Source of the DNA: Streptosporangiales bacterium | GTDB taxonomy: Bacteria > Actinomycetota > Actinomycetes > Streptosporangiales > WHSR01 | Direction of reading: 5' to 3' | DNA: 46,797 nucleotides | NCBI GenBank assembly: GCA_009379995.1 | Contig: WHSR01000036.1 | Span: 1-46,797, forward strand | Notes under the pieces: model-generated | Databases searched by the model: none | What the model saw: the letters and a program-made list of their open reading frames with translations, nothing else | What the model was told of the DNA's origin: nothing | Position numbers and translations under genes: made by a program | Shown here: in pieces, positions 23,490 to 32,135 of the stretch | Layout: each line of letters starts with the position of its first letter | Numbering within the stretch: the first letter of the stretch is position 1

Positions 23490-24086
23490 TCAGGTGAGGA
23501 TCGTGGCGATGTCGATCTCGTTCGTGCCGGGCCGCCACGCGCCCACGACCTGGGCGTGTCTGCCGACGCTCAGCCCGGACATCTCCCTCACCGGGCGGGC
23601 GAGCCGATCGACGACGGCTGTGGTGCCGGGCACGATGTGGCCTACGAGGCGACCACCCCCGTGGTCGAGATGAACCCGGTTGGGCTCGGACCCCACGACC
23701 AGGACGTGCAGGTTGACGATGTTCACCCATACCAAGTCCGCGACGAACAGCCCGTCGGGTCCTGCCGTCCCGCGCGCGTACAGCACGTCACCCACCTTGA
23801 CCTGGTCCAGCGACACGCCGTGGCGCAGTTTCCAGACGTCCGTCTCCTCGCCGACCTCGATGCGCTGGAGCAGCAGCTCGGGGCTCGTCACGGTGAGCCG
23901 CGACCCATGGATACCGATGACCTTGCCCTCGGCGAAGTTGGGGTCGGGCGTCTTCGGAGGCAACCGATGCCCGGCGTGGGCGATGGCCTGTGCCGGGGAT
24001 CCGCCCAGGGCGTCGGCGCCGATCACCGTCGCGCTCCCGAGTACGGCGTTGGACAGGAACCTCCGCCGCCGGAGAACGTCGCTCAT
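23490..24086 (-). CDS. Tat-exported hypothetical protein
   Basis: A 198-residue protein with a twin-arginine signal, RRRRFLSNAVLGSATVIGAD, followed by an Ala-rich cleavage region (SPAQAIAHAG). The mature part is beta-rich: EGKVIGIHGSRLTVTSPE, VKVGDVLYARGTAGPDGLFV and VVGAWRPGTNEIDIATILT. It resembles small OB- or cell-wall-binding barrel repeats, but I do not recognise a named family. Its ATG overlaps the stop of the preceding Cys-rich gene (ATGA), so the two are made together and may be partner proteins outside the membrane. The folded-export route suggests a cofactor or disulfides; the mature part itself is Cys-free, so the partner may ride along. Confidence 0.7.
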   Translation of the reverse strand: MSDVLRRRRFLSNAVLGSATVIGADALGGSPAQAIAHAGHRLPPKTPDPNFAEGKVIGIHGSRLTVTSPELLLQRIEVGEETDVWKLRHGVSLDQVKVGDVLYARGTAGPDGLFVADLVWVNIVNLHVLVVGSEPNRVHLDHGGGRLVGHIVPGTTAVVDRLARPVREMSGLSVGRHAQVVGAWRPGTNEIDIATILT

Positions 24087-24541
24087 GTCGCCTCGCGTGC
24101 GTCGCTCGCGTTGCGCACCACTACCTGGATGACCCCGGCGGCCAGATCGGCGAGACGGCTGAACGCGGCCGGGGTGAGATCGAGGATCCTGTGCGAGGAA
24201 CAATCGTCGCCGCAGCAGCGCCGTTCCCGGCAGAACCGGTCGGTGTCCGGCCCGCAGTCGGCGATCGTCACGGTCTCCAGCGATTTCCCCGTGCACGGGT
24301 TGGCGACGTGAAATCCGTGGTCGCACCCGTACCTGGGCAGCGAAACGCCGCACCGGTCCGGGCGGGTGATGTCGAAGCAGGCCTGCGACGCGTTCGGCCA
24401 CGCGCACTGCCACCGGGACGAACGACAATCGCCGCACGCGCCGCCGCCGGCCGTACTGCATGGTCCATAGGACGGGCCGCAGCAGAACCAGGTCGACAGG
24501 CCGCGGGCCACGACGGGACCGTTACCGGCCACGCTCTTCAC
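24083..24541 (-). CDS. Cysteine-rich protein with RlpA-like end, coupled to the Tat protein
   Basis: A 152-residue protein rich in Cys: STWFCCGPSYGPCSTAGGGA, GDCRSSRWQCAWPN, then FCRERRCCGDDC. The C-terminal part, TVTIADCGPDT with ILDLTPAAFSRLADLAAGVI, matches the last strands of the double-psi beta barrel of RlpA/expansin-like proteins. Such domains bind or cleave peptidoglycan or stay inactive as binding modules. No signal peptide is visible from the GTG at 24541 (a second GTG is at 24532), which is odd for a disulfide-rich protein. Coupling to the Tat protein suggests co-export as a complex, which is inference. Confidence 0.6.
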   Translation of the reverse strand: MKSVAGNGPVVARGLSTWFCCGPSYGPCSTAGGGACGDCRSSRWQCAWPNASQACFDITRPDRCGVSLPRYGCDHGFHVANPCTGKSLETVTIADCGPDTDRFCRERRCCGDDCSSHRILDLTPAAFSRLADLAAGVIQVVVRNASDAREAT

Positions 24542-24668
24542 CCCCCAGGACAACTGCTGTCGAAAAACGATCAAGGCCCTGAGCAGGCACGTTAGCAGGC
24601 ATGTCGGGCCGTACCCGGCAAGTGGCGCCCTGGGGGTGTGTCGTGTCGGCCTGTCGGCCGGATCAGGG

Positions 24669-24701
24669 CGGAACCAGGACGGAACCAGGACGGAATCAAG
24701 A
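24669..24701. repeat. Three tandem 11-bp units
   Basis: CGGAACCAGGA occurs twice in direct succession (24669-24679, 24680-24690), followed by CGGAATCAAGA (24691-24701), which overlaps the stop codon of the neighbouring minus-strand gene. It is short, probably a slippage product. Confidence 0.6.
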
Positions 24702-25511
24702 GGGCGCCGCGTCGAGCAGCGGACGTGCGGGCAGCGTGAGGATCTCGACAAGGGTCTCGTCCACCGCGTCCGCGACGAGCAGTGCGCAGGCGGCATCCAA
24801 GCACATGTCGCGGACGAGACGCGCGGCGTCGGCCAGGTCGCGCTCTCCCCGGCGACGGCACGCCGAGCACCACCGCGCGAAGGCGACGGCGCCCTGACGC
24901 CGCACCATGGTCCACAGCCGTCGCCGCGAGGTGAGCACGGCGGCCTCCCAGGCCTCGTCCCGTGCCCGCTGCCGCAGCTCCTGAGCGGGGGAGACCCTCC
25001 GGGCGAGGGCCACGAACAGCGCGGCGATCTCCTCGTCGTGGCAGCGGGTCGCCAGCCTGGCCATTCCGTTGATCAGCGTACGGACCCGCTCGCCCTGTGG
25101 GCCCAGGTCCGGCTGGGTGCTCGGGTCCACCGGGTAGACCTGCCGCCAGGGTGCGATGAGGGCCTCGTACTCCCTCCAGGTGAGCAGGGGTTGGGCGAAG
25201 GCAGCGGCGAGTGCGTCCCGCACCGCCTTCAGCGCGGTCAGGGCGGTCTGCGGGGTGACCCTCACGTACGGCGCGCTGCCCTCGATCTCCTCCAGGAAGA
25301 GCGCGGTGACGTGCTCGAACGCCTGCAGTACCTCGAGTATCAAGGGCGCGTCGGGCGCCAGGGCCCTCGACCGGGCGGAGGCGATGTGCGGCGTGTTACG
25401 CCACGCCGCCGCCAGCCGGACGAGTTGAGCGTCGTCGATGCTCGGCAGCCGCGCCAGGATTCCGTTGATCTCCGGGATGTTGGGGTGTTCCTCCAACGCG
25501 GAGATCTTCAT
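24696..25511 (-). CDS. Hypothetical all-helical protein downstream of aceE
   Basis: A protein of about 271 residues, predicted almost wholly helical and soluble. It opens MKISALEEHPNIPEINGILA and continues with LPSIDDAQLVRLAAAWRNTP, FEHVTALFLEEIEG and a CSACRRRGERDLADAARLVRD segment. I do not recognise a domain. It lies 74 bp after aceE on the same strand. An in-frame ATG at 25529 would add six residues; neither start has a clear ribosome site. Local codon use matches its neighbours, so it looks like a stable chromosomal gene. A second CxxC-like pair (WCSAC) may bind metal, but this is weak. Confidence 0.6.
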   Translation of the reverse strand: MKISALEEHPNIPEINGILARLPSIDDAQLVRLAAAWRNTPHIASARSRALAPDAPLILEVLQAFEHVTALFLEEIEGSAPYVRVTPQTALTALKAVRDALAAAFAQPLLTWREYEALIAPWRQVYPVDPSTQPDLGPQGERVRTLINGMARLATRCHDEEIAALFVALARRVSPAQELRQRARDEAWEAAVLTSRRRLWTMVRRQGAVAFARWCSACRRRGERDLADAARLVRDMCLDAACALLVADAVDETLVEILTLPARPLLDAAPS

Positions 25512-25584
25512 ACGACGGCCGACAACCATGCATGAAGTATGCCGTCCGAAGTAATTGATCTTGTATTGAGGTGGGCCTTAGTGA

Positions 25585-28338
25585 TCAGACCTCGCGCATC
25601 ACTGCCTCGCCGTCCAGCAGCTGATACTTCTCGATGGCCCGCTCCAGCACCTCGTGCTTGACCTCGCCGCGGCGGGCCAGCGTGGAGAGCACGGCAAGGG
25701 TGATCGATGCCCCATCCACGTGGAAGTAGCGTCGCAGCGCGGTCCGGGTGTCGGACCGACCGAACCCGTCGGTGCCCAGCGACGCGTAGTCGGCCGGCAC
25801 CCAGGGCGCGATCTGGTCGGGGACGGCCCGCATGTAGTCGCTCACCGCGACAACGGGGCCCGGCTGTCCGTCCAGCTCCTGGGTCAGGTACGGGACGCGC
25901 TGTTGGTCCTCGGGGTGGAGCAGGTTCCACTCGTCGCAGGCCAGCGCGTCGCGGCGCAGCTCGGTCCACGAGGTCGCCGACCAGACGTCGGCGGACACTC
26001 CCCAGTCCTCGGCGAGCAACTCCTGGGCCTCGAGCGCCCACCGCACGGCGACGCCGGAGGCCAGGAGCTGCGCTCGCGGTGTCCGCCCCTGGGGCTCGTT
26101 GGCCGCGAGTTGAGGCCCTTCCCGGAAGCGGTACATACCCTTGAGGATCTTCTCCTGGAGGTCGGGTATGTCGGTGGGCTCGGGCGGCTGCTGATACGGC
26201 TCGTTGTAGACGGTGAGGTAGTAGAAGACGTCCTCGCCGTCCGGGTGTTCCTCGCTGGCCCCGCACATCCGCCGCAGCCCGTCGGTGACGATGTGGGTGA
26301 GCTCGTAGGCCCACACGGGGTCGTAGGAGATACAGGCGGGGTTGGTCGAGGCCAGCAGCGGCGAGTGTCCGTCCTGGTGCTGGAGACCTTCGCCGTTCAG
26401 CGTGGTCCGGCCGGCCGTCGCGCCGAGCAGGAAACCTCGGCCCTGCTGGTCGCCCAGCGCCCACATGAAGTCGCCGGTCCGCTGGAACCCGAACATCGAG
26501 TAGAAGACGTAGACCGGGATCATGTGCTCGCCGTGGGTGGCGTGGGAGGTGCCGGCCGCGATAAACGAGCCCATGGCGCCGGCCTCGCTGATGCCTTCGT
26601 GCAGCATCTGGCCGGTCTCGTGCTCCTGCCAGGACAGCAGCATCTCGCGGTCCACCGCCTCGTAGGTCATGCCCTGCGTCGAGTAGATCTTCGACGTGGG
26701 GAACAGCGAGTCCATCCCGAACGTCCGCGCCTCGTCCGGGATGATCGGCACGAACCGCCGTCCGATCTCCTCGTCCTTCATCAGATCCTTGAGAATCCGT
26801 ACGAAGGCCATGGTCGTCGCGACGTTCTGCCTGCCGTAGCCCTTTCGGTGGATGGCGTAGACGTCGTCCCCGGGCAGCTTGAGCGGTTTCGCCCGCTCGA
26901 CCCGCTTCGGCAGGTACCCGCCGAGGGCGGCCCGCCGCTCCTTCATGTACTGGATCTCCTCGCTGTCCTCTCCCGGGTGGTAGTACGGCGGCAGCTCCGC
27001 CTCGAGGTCCTTGTCCGGGATCGGCAGGTACAGGCGGTCGCGGAACTCCTTGAGCTCCTCCTTGGTGAGCTTCTTCATCTGGTGGGTCGCGTTGCGAGCC
27101 TCGAAGTCCTTGATCGTCCAGCCCTTGATGGTCTGGGCGAGGATCACCGTCGGCTGGCCGACATGCTCGCGCGCGGCACGGAAGGCCGCGTAGACCTTGC
27201 GGTAGTCGTGCCCGCCGCGGGACAGCTTGCGCAGGTCGTCGTCGGAGAGGTGCTCGACCGTCTTCCGCAGCCGCGGGTCGGTGCCGAAGAAGTGCTCCCG
27301 GATGTAGGCGCCGGACTCCACCGAGTAGGTCTGGAACTGCCCGTCCGGGGTGGTGTTCATCTTGTTGACGAGGACCCCGTCCACGTCCTGCGCGAGCAGC
27401 TCGTCCCACTCGCGGCCCCAGATGACCTTGATGACGTTCCAGCCCGCGCCGCGGAAGAACGACTCCAGCTCCTGCATGATCTTTCCGTTGCCGCGCACCG
27501 GGCCGTCGAGCTGCTGCAGGTTGCAATTGATCACGAAGGTGAGGTTGTCCAGCTCCTCCCGGGCGGCGAGGCCGATCCCGCCGAGCGCCTCGGGCTCGCC
27601 CATCTCACCGTCACCGAGGAAGGCCCACACGTGCGAGCGGCTGGTGTCCTTGATCTGGCGGGCCAGCAGGTAGCGGTTGAACCGGGCCTGGTAGATGGCG
27701 TTGAGCGGGGTCAGCCCCATGGAGACGGTCGGGTACTCCCAGAAGTCCGGCATCAGCCGGGGGTGGGGGTACGAAGGCAGGCCACTATAGGACAGCTCCT
27801 GCCGGAATCCGTCGAGCTGTGCGTGGTGCAGCCGGCCCTCCAGGAAGGCCCGCGCGTAGATGCCCGGGGAGGCGTGGCCCTGGAAGAACACATGGTCGCC
27901 GGACTCGCCGTGGTCCTTACCCCGGAAGAAGTGGTTGAAGCCCACCTCGTACAGGCTGGCCGCGGAGGCGTAGGTGGCGATGTGGCCGCCGACGCCGATC
28001 TCGGGCCGGTTGGCCCGGGAGACCATGATCGCGGCGTTCCACCGGATGTAGGCGCGGATGCGGCGCTCGATGTACTCGTCGCCGGGGAACCAGGGCTCCC
28101 GTTCCGGCGGGATCGTGTTGATGTAATCGGTGCTCCGCAGGCCGGGCACTCCGACCTGCTGCTCGCGTGCCCGCTCCAGCAGCTTGAGCATGAGGTAGCG
28201 GGCCCGAGCGCGGCCTCTCATCTTGACGACCGCATCGAAGGACTCCAGCCACTCCTGGGTCTCGGCCGAATCGATGTCGGGCAGCTGGCTGGGTAGGCCA
28301 TCGCTGATGATCGAAAAACGCTGTCGTCCGGAAGCCAC
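25585..28338 (-). CDS. aceE: Pyruvate dehydrogenase E1 component, homodimeric type
   Basis: A 917-residue E1 of the alpha2 type used in actinobacteria. It decarboxylates pyruvate with thiamine diphosphate and passes the acetyl group to the E2 lipoyl domain, giving acetyl-CoA. Visible parts are [40 protein letters not shown], the ThDP motif [17 protein letters not shown] ending in [29 protein letters not shown], and the C-terminal transketolase-like domain. Length is normal. It starts with GTG preceded by AAGG, divergent from DUF1918. Its place upstream of fasR/fab is the usual actinobacterial arrangement and links acetyl-CoA supply to lipid synthesis. Confidence 0.96.
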   Translation of the reverse strand: MASGRQRFSIISDGLPSQLPDIDSAETQEWLESFDAVVKMRGRARARYLMLKLLERAREQQVGVPGLRSTDYINTIPPEREPWFPGDEYIERRIRAYIRWNAAIMVSRANRPEIGVGGHIATYASAASLYEVGFNHFFRGKDHGESGDHVFFQGHASPGIYARAFLEGRLHHAQLDGFRQELSYSGLPSYPHPRLMPDFWEYPTVSMGLTPLNAIYQARFNRYLLARQIKDTSRSHVWAFLGDGEMGEPEALGGIGLAAREELDNLTFVINCNLQQLDGPVRGNGKIMQELESFFRGAGWNVIKVIWGREWDELLAQDVDGVLVNKMNTTPDGQFQTYSVESGAYIREHFFGTDPRLRKTVEHLSDDDLRKLSRGGHDYRKVYAAFRAAREHVGQPTVILAQTIKGWTIKDFEARNATHQMKKLTKEELKEFRDRLYLPIPDKDLEAELPPYYHPGEDSEEIQYMKERRAALGGYLPKRVERAKPLKLPGDDVYAIHRKGYGRQNVATTMAFVRILKDLMKDEEIGRRFVPIIPDEARTFGMDSLFPTSKIYSTQGMTYEAVDREMLLSWQEHETGQMLHEGISEAGAMGSFIAAGTSHATHGEHMIPVYVFYSMFGFQRTGDFMWALGDQQGRGFLLGATAGRTTLNGEGLQHQDGHSPLLASTNPACISYDPVWAYELTHIVTDGLRRMCGASEEHPDGEDVFYYLTVYNEPYQQPPEPTDIPDLQEKILKGMYRFREGPQLAANEPQGRTPRAQLLASGVAVRWALEAQELLAEDWGVSADVWSATSWTELRRDALACDEWNLLHPEDQQRVPYLTQELDGQPGPVVAVSDYMRAVPDQIAPWVPADYASLGTDGFGRSDTRTALRRYFHVDGASITLAVLSTLARRGEVKHEVLERAIEKYQLLDGEAVMREV

Positions 28339-28525
28339 GGGGTACCTTCGCCTTCCGAGGTGATCTGACTGTAGTCACTGTTCCCAGAAACCATCGTCGT
28401 ACGTCGGCGCGTTTCACGCATCTCTACCGCCGGGTAACCCCCTTCCCGAGAGCGCCCTGACGTACCACTCTGGTGACATCACGTCTGGTGATGCGGCAAG
28501 GAGCCAAGGAAGGGAGGTCGAGAGC

Positions 28526-28735
28526 ATGCAGGCTGCTGTCGGCGACCGGCTCCACGTTCACGGCAACACCGTTGGGGAGCCGGATCGCGTGGGCGAGATC
28601 GTCGAGGTACGTGGCCAGGAAGGGGCCCCGCCGTACCTCGTTCGCTTCCAGGACGGCCATACGAGTTTGGTCTTCCCCGGCCCGGACGCCGTCATCGAGT
28701 CTGGGTCGGCTGGCGAGGAGGCGAAGAGTACGTGA
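28526..28735 (+). CDS. DUF1918 family protein
   Basis: A 69-residue protein with the compact SH3-like barrel of DUF1918: VGDRLHVHGNTVGEPDRVGE, IVEVRGQEGAPPYLVRFQDG and HTSLVFPGPDAVIE. These small actinobacterial proteins are of unknown function and are often near stress genes. GGGAGG lies eight bases before the ATG. It is divergent from aceE and 31 bp ahead of the yjbQ-like gene, so the two probably share a transcript. Confidence 0.9.
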   Translation: MQAAVGDRLHVHGNTVGEPDRVGEIVEVRGQEGAPPYLVRFQDGHTSLVFPGPDAVIESGSAGEEAKST

Positions 28736-28766
28736 TCGCGCCACCGTCGCGCGGTATCAGTGAGGT

Positions 28767-29183
28767 ATGAAGACGTCTGTCATCGAGGTGACGACGGGTG
28801 GCCGTGAGGTCGTACACGACATCACCGGCGCCTGTCAGCGCTTCGCACAGGAGGCGGCCGGGGGCGGCGACGGGCTGCTGCACGTGTTCGTGCCGCATGC
28901 GACCGCCGGGGTGGCCCTCATGGAACTGGGCGCCGGAAGCGATCGCGATCTGCTCGCGGTGCTCCGGGACGTGATCCCCGACGACGACCGGTGGGTGCAC
29001 GCTCACGGGTCGCGCGGGCACGGCCGGAGCCACGTGCTGCCCGCGCTGGTTCCCCCGTACGCCACGCTGCCCGTCGTCGGCGGGCGGCTCGTACTTGGCA
29101 CCTGGCAGTCGGTGGCCCTCGTGGACCTGAACGTGGACAACCCCGACCGCACGGTGCATCTGTCGTTCCTGGCGGGAGACTGA
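28767..29183 (+). CDS. YjbQ family protein (UPF0047)
   Basis: A 138-residue protein of the YjbQ/UPF0047 family, a beta-sandwich trimer with conserved His residues. It shows LLHVFVPHATAGVALMELGA, DDRWVHAHGSRGHGRSHVLP and the end LGTWQSVALVDLNVDNPDR. Some members have weak thiamine-phosphate synthase activity; the true role is unsettled. It follows DUF1918 and precedes DUF3052 by 126 bp. Cytoplasmic and of normal length. Confidence 0.9.
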   Translation: MKTSVIEVTTGGREVVHDITGACQRFAQEAAGGGDGLLHVFVPHATAGVALMELGAGSDRDLLAVLRDVIPDDDRWVHAHGSRGHGRSHVLPALVPPYATLPVVGGRLVLGTWQSVALVDLNVDNPDRTVHLSFLAGD

Positions 29184-29309
29184 GACATGGCTGGGGACGA
29201 CGGAGGGATTTCTACACTCGGAGTCCAAGGTACTTGCGTGCCGAGGCTCGCTTGTGTGGACTGTCCCACCAAGACCGCAAAGCGGTGAGGCAAACCAGGG
29301 AGGACGTTC

Positions 29310-29738
29310 GTGAGCGCGACCGCGGGTCAGGCGCAGGAGCAGCACAGCCTGGCCGAGCGACTCGGCCTGAAGCCGGGGCAGGTAATGCAGGAGCTCGGGT
29401 ACGACGAGGACTGCGACGAGGAGCTTCGACAGTCCATCGTCGCGGTGACCGGCAGCGAGCCCGTCGACGAGGACTACGACGGCGTCGTCGACGTCGTGCT
29501 GCTGTGGTGGCGCGAGGACGATGGCGATCTCTTCGAAGCCTTGGTCGATGCGCTGACATCCCTGGCCGGTGGGGGCGACATCTGGTTGCTCACGCCAAAG
29601 GCCGGACGGGAGGGTCACGTCGAGCCCAGCGACATTGGCGAGGCGGTGCCGGCTGCGGGTCTGTCTCAGACCAGCAATGTGAACGCGGCCCGCGACTGGT
29701 CGGGCACCCGTCTTGTCGCGCCGAAGGCCCGGCGCTGA
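29310..29738 (+). CDS. DUF3052 family protein
   Basis: A 142-residue acidic protein typical of actinobacteria: LAERLGLKPGQVMQELGYDE, DCDEELRQSIVAVTG, VVDVVLLWWREDDGDLFEAL, LTSLAGGGDIWLLTPKAG and the end VNAARDWSGTRLVAPKARR. DUF3052 is widely conserved beside the aceE/peroxiredoxin genes in Streptomyces and mycobacteria, as here. Function unknown. The GTG start has GGGAGGA six bases upstream. No membrane segment. Confidence 0.92.
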   Translation: MSATAGQAQEQHSLAERLGLKPGQVMQELGYDEDCDEELRQSIVAVTGSEPVDEDYDGVVDVVLLWWREDDGDLFEALVDALTSLAGGGDIWLLTPKAGREGHVEPSDIGEAVPAAGLSQTSNVNAARDWSGTRLVAPKARR

Positions 29739-29843
29739 TGTGCGTCCGGCTGGCAAACTGACCGAATTATCGCGGTAGGCGACCCGGGCGAGACATGTCC
29801 GGGTCGGCCCGCCGCGTGGAGAATGTCTGAGGAAGGACGCAAC

Positions 29844-30305
29844 ATGGCGATCGAAGTCGGCGACGTGGCCCCTGACTTCGAGTTGAAGGATCAGCACGGT
29901 ACGCCCGTCAAGCTGTCCGACTATCGTGGCGAGAAGAGCGTAGTGCTGGTCTTCTACCCGCTGGCCTTCAGCCGCGTATGCACCGGGGAGATGCACAGCA
30001 TTCGCGACGAGCTCTCGTCGTTCCAGGGCGACGGTGTCCAGGTTCTCGCGCTGTCCGTCGACTCGATGTTCTCGCTGCGGGCGTTCTCCGAGCACGACAA
30101 CTTGGAGTTCCCCCTGCTATCGGATTTCTGGCCGCACGGCGAGGTAGCGAAGAAGTACGGCATCTTTGACGAAAACCTGGGCGTGGCGACGCGTGGGACC
30201 TTCATTATCGACAAGGAGGGCGTTGTGCGCTGGAAGGTCGTCAACGCGATCCCCGAGGCGCGCGACACCGAAGAGTACCGTCGGGTGCTCGAAGAGCTCT
30301 CATAG
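29844..30305 (+). CDS. 1-Cys peroxiredoxin, AhpE-like
   Basis: A 153-residue thioredoxin-fold peroxidase that reduces hydrogen peroxide and organic peroxides. The peroxidatic Cys46 lies in VFYPLAFSRVCTGEMHSIRD, with the conserved Pro, Thr and Arg pattern of the family. No other cysteine occurs in the protein, so it is a 1-Cys type that must be recycled by a partner such as mycothiol/mycoredoxin or thioredoxin. Length equals mycobacterial AhpE. The ATG at 29844 has GGAAGGA upstream and is preferred to 29823. It follows DUF3052 in conserved order. Confidence 0.92.
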   Translation: MAIEVGDVAPDFELKDQHGTPVKLSDYRGEKSVVLVFYPLAFSRVCTGEMHSIRDELSSFQGDGVQVLALSVDSMFSLRAFSEHDNLEFPLLSDFWPHGEVAKKYGIFDENLGVATRGTFIIDKEGVVRWKVVNAIPEARDTEEYRRVLEELS

Positions 30306-30333
30306 ATATCGGGAGAGTCCGGAGGGGGAGAAG

Positions 30334-30660
30334 ATGCCCTGCTACCGATGCGGGGTGCGGCAGACGGATCCGGTCCGCGGTGCAAGTCCGTGGAAGCGCG
30401 GCGTGATTCGGGACCGGCACGTACTGATCTGTCCGAACTGTCAACAAACCCACGATTGGACCGACGAGCTGGACCGCTGCGGAGCGTGCGGCTCGACGGT
30501 TCTCGTCTGCCGGCTCGGGGAGGTCGAGTGCCGGACCTGCGGCGCCGTCCGTCCCGTCGGCCGGCCCGGCGACGCCGAACCGGCGGGTGCGCCCGGCCTG
30601 TCCGAAGAGGTCGCGGCGGCCCTCGACCGGGTGCTGGGCGGGGTGGCCCGTCGGGTCTGA
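30334..30660 (+). CDS. Small zinc-ribbon protein
   Basis: A 108-residue protein with four CxxC pairs: CYRC at the start, then CPNC, CGAC and CRTC, arranged as two zinc ribbons. An Ala-rich helical tail follows (GLSEEVAAALDRVLGGVARR). Such proteins may bind RNA, DNA or partner proteins; none is named here. GGAGGGGG precedes the ATG. It lies 28 bp after the peroxiredoxin on the same strand, so co-transcription and a link to redox stress are possible. Not recognised as a described family. Confidence 0.8.
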   Translation: MPCYRCGVRQTDPVRGASPWKRGVIRDRHVLICPNCQQTHDWTDELDRCGACGSTVLVCRLGEVECRTCGAVRPVGRPGDAEPAGAPGLSEEVAAALDRVLGGVARRV

Positions 30661-30730
30661 GCGGCCGCACCGGCGGGTAGGCTTGCTGCCCACCGGCCGG
30701 GACCCGTACCGTGTCCGGTCTGTCCGGTCC

Positions 30731-30805
30731 GGGCGCGTAGCTCAGTGGTAGAGCACTCGCCTTACAAGCGAGGGGTCACAGGTTCGAACCCTGTCGCGCC
30801 CACCA
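30731..30805 (+). tRNA. tRNA-Val (anticodon TAC)
   Basis: All stems fold: acceptor GGGCGCG with CGCGCCC (30795-30801), D arm, anticodon stem CTCGC/GCGAG with loop CTTACAA (anticodon 30763-30765), T arm ACAGG-TTCGAAC-CCTGT, and an encoded CCA at 30803-30805. TAC reads GTA, valine. Its 3' end is the attachment site of the adjacent integrative element and stays intact. Confidence 0.97.
30786..30803. repeat. attL core (in the 3' end of tRNA-Val)
   Basis: GAACCCTGTCGCGCCCAC is repeated exactly at 37128-37145. With flanking bases the similarity extends over about 30 bp with three mismatches. It restores the tRNA T-arm and acceptor stem. Confidence 0.9.
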
Positions 30806-30850
30806 CGGTCCCAGCAGGTCAACCTCGGTGTCTGACCGAGGCTTCCTATA

Positions 30851-30871
30851 TCGTGCGATTAACGTGCGATT
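30851..30871. repeat. Left arm-type direct repeat pair
   Basis: Two copies of CGTGCGATT in an 11-bp period (CGTGCGATTA then ACGTGCGATT). The same double unit occurs at 36983-37003 near the other end, differing at one base. It lies 48 bp from the attL core. Such paired repeats near tyrosine-integrase att sites are typical arm-binding sites. Confidence 0.75.
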
Positions 30872-31080
30872 GGCTATCGCCCGACCGGTTCCTTCTTGCG
30901 GCGCTAAACGACAGCCGTGTAACCTCGCTGCCACAACTGGACGCCCGAGCAGCTAGCCCCGAGGTGTCGGCGGACCCTTCCACGCGATGCGGGGGAGAGG
31001 ACCGCTCGTAGGGGTGAACGGCGCGATCCCGAAAGACGGGAGCCCCAACCCGGCGCGCTCGCCGGGGATGAAACTCGGCG

Positions 31081-31128
31081 ACGCCGAGCAGCACACGACC
31101 AGAAGGACGGTCGTGTGTCGCTCGGCGT
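31081..31128. repeat. Long two-part hairpin upstream of the Xis-like gene
   Basis: ACGCCGAGC (31081-31089) pairs with GCTCGGCGT (31120-31128), and CACACGACC (31092-31100) with GGTCGTGTG (31109-31117), around an 8-base loop. A 2-base internal mismatch separates the two stems. It could be an operator, attenuator or terminator. It lies 28 bp before the start codon. The rest of the 351-bp gap between the tRNA and this gene holds the arm repeats and nothing else I can name. Confidence 0.65.
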
Positions 31129-31156
31129 TCGTGTATCTCCGGGAGTTGCTGTTCCT

Positions 31157-31426
31157 ATGGCTCGTGTCCAGCGGCCCCGGCGGCTCACGTCCGTCGACAA
31201 CGCCGCCCACTACGCCGACGTCTCCAGTCGCACGATCCGCCGCTACATCGCCGACGGTCGCCTGACCGGCTACCGCGTCGGCCCGCGGCTCATCAAGGTC
31301 GATCTTGACGAGCTTGACCGGATCGCCCGACCCATCCCCACAGCGGGGCGGCCACAGAGCTTGCCAGGTATCGCTGTCGTAGACGGGAACCCAGTCGACG
31401 ACGGGGGCGGCGCGGATGCGGCGTGA
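31157..31426 (+). CDS. Excisionase-type helix-turn-helix protein (Xis-like)
   Basis: An 89-residue protein with a winged-helix DNA-binding domain of the MerR/excisionase kind: LTSVDNAAHYADVSSRTIRR, YIADGRLTGYRVGPRLIKV and DLDELDRIARP. In integrative elements such proteins bend att DNA and steer the integrase toward excision. It sits 0.35 kb from attL, and in the circular form it would be divergent from the integrase across attP. The ATG at 31157 is chosen over 31115, which falls within the hairpin. The C-terminal 35 residues are low-complexity. Confidence 0.8.
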   Translation: MARVQRPRRLTSVDNAAHYADVSSRTIRRYIADGRLTGYRVGPRLIKVDLDELDRIARPIPTAGRPQSLPGIAVVDGNPVDDGGGADAA

Positions 31427-31441
31427 TGGGGGAGGTGGGCC

Positions 31442-31882
31442 ATGAGAGGCGATGAGCGGCGCCCACACCGAACGCCGCCCACCGACACCGGCATCGACGA
31501 GACGGCCACCTGGACCCCGCCGATGCCGTCAAGTGTAGAGCGCGGCTCGGACGGTACGGCGCGACTCCGACAGCTCGTAATGGCGGCGTCCGATCTGGTC
31601 GACGACCTCGCCGGCCGGGCCGAGCGGGAGCGGGCCATCTTCGAGGTCGCCTGGTCGTCCGGGTTTACGGTCGGCTGGGCGGAAGGCGTCGAGTTCGGCG
31701 CCGAACAGGCGTACCGCGATGTTGACGCCGGATGGTCCGAGGTCGCCCGCGAAATCCGCCGCGAGGCGAGCGTTCGGAGTCACGACCGGCAAGAGCTTGT
31801 CCGCTGGTCGGTGCGCGGAGAACCACGGAGCCGCTACCGTTTCGGCGAGCCTCACCCCACCGATTGGTGTGGCGTCTCGTGA
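31442..31882 (+). CDS. Hypothetical protein of the integrative element
   Basis: A 146-residue protein. The N-terminal 40 residues are disordered and Pro/Thr-rich. The middle is helical and acidic: RLRQLVMAASDLVDDLAGRA, ERERAIFEVAWSSGFTVGWA and EGVEFGAEQAYRDVDAGWSE. I do not recognise a domain. Similar small genes often sit between xis and the ATPase gene in actinobacterial elements. GGGAGG precedes the ATG, and the stop overlaps the ATPase start (GTGA at 31879-31882), showing translational coupling. Confidence 0.65.
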   Translation: MRGDERRPHRTPPTDTGIDETATWTPPMPSSVERGSDGTARLRQLVMAASDLVDDLAGRAERERAIFEVAWSSGFTVGWAEGVEFGAEQAYRDVDAGWSEVAREIRREASVRSHDRQELVRWSVRGEPRSRYRFGEPHPTDWCGVS

Positions 31883-32106
31883 CCGCGCCGGGGATCGTCC
31901 CGCTCGCCGACGTGAAGCATGAGCGGGTGTCATGGCTATGGGAGAGTCGCCTGCCGGGCGGGAAACTCGTCATCCTCGACGGCGACCCGGGTGTCGGCAA
32001 GTCGACGCTCACCCTCGACTGGGCCGCCCGAGTATCCACCGGCACGCCGTGGCCGGACGGCGCCGACTGCCCACAAGGCGACGTGCTAAAGCAGGACACT
32101 CGGTGA
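31879..32106 (+). pseudogene. Truncated AAA/RecA-like ATPase (N-terminal 75 residues)
   Basis: The frame starts at GTG 31879, overlapping the previous gene by four bases. It encodes VPLADVKHERVSWLWESRLP, GGKLVILDGDPGVGKSTLTL with an intact Walker A, then DWAARVSTGTPWPDGADCP. This is the start of RepA/RecA-like ATPases common in actinobacterial elements, which are normally over 300 residues. Here it stops after QGDVLKQDTR, before Walker B. The following DNA is on the opposite strand, so the remainder was lost by deletion or replacement. It is probably non-functional. Confidence 0.8.
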
Positions 32107-32135
32107 CAGGTTTGGTGAACCGCAACCACGCTTTC

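Noticed and set aside
23119..23730. A 203-codon minus-strand frame covering the damaged gene and part of the Tat gene
   Set aside because: Arg-rich product without domains; it is a shadow of two better frames.
24669..24701. CRISPR-like or functional tandem array
   Set aside because: Only three 11-bp units without spacers; too short for an array and best explained by slippage.
25654..28296. An 880-codon plus-strand frame opposite aceE
   Set aside because: Exact antisense of a clear aceE gene; the composition is that of a shadow frame.
30806..31156. Additional gene between tRNA-Val and the Xis-like gene
   Set aside because: Short frames there lack ribosome sites and overlap the arm repeats and hairpin; no protein-like sequence is seen.
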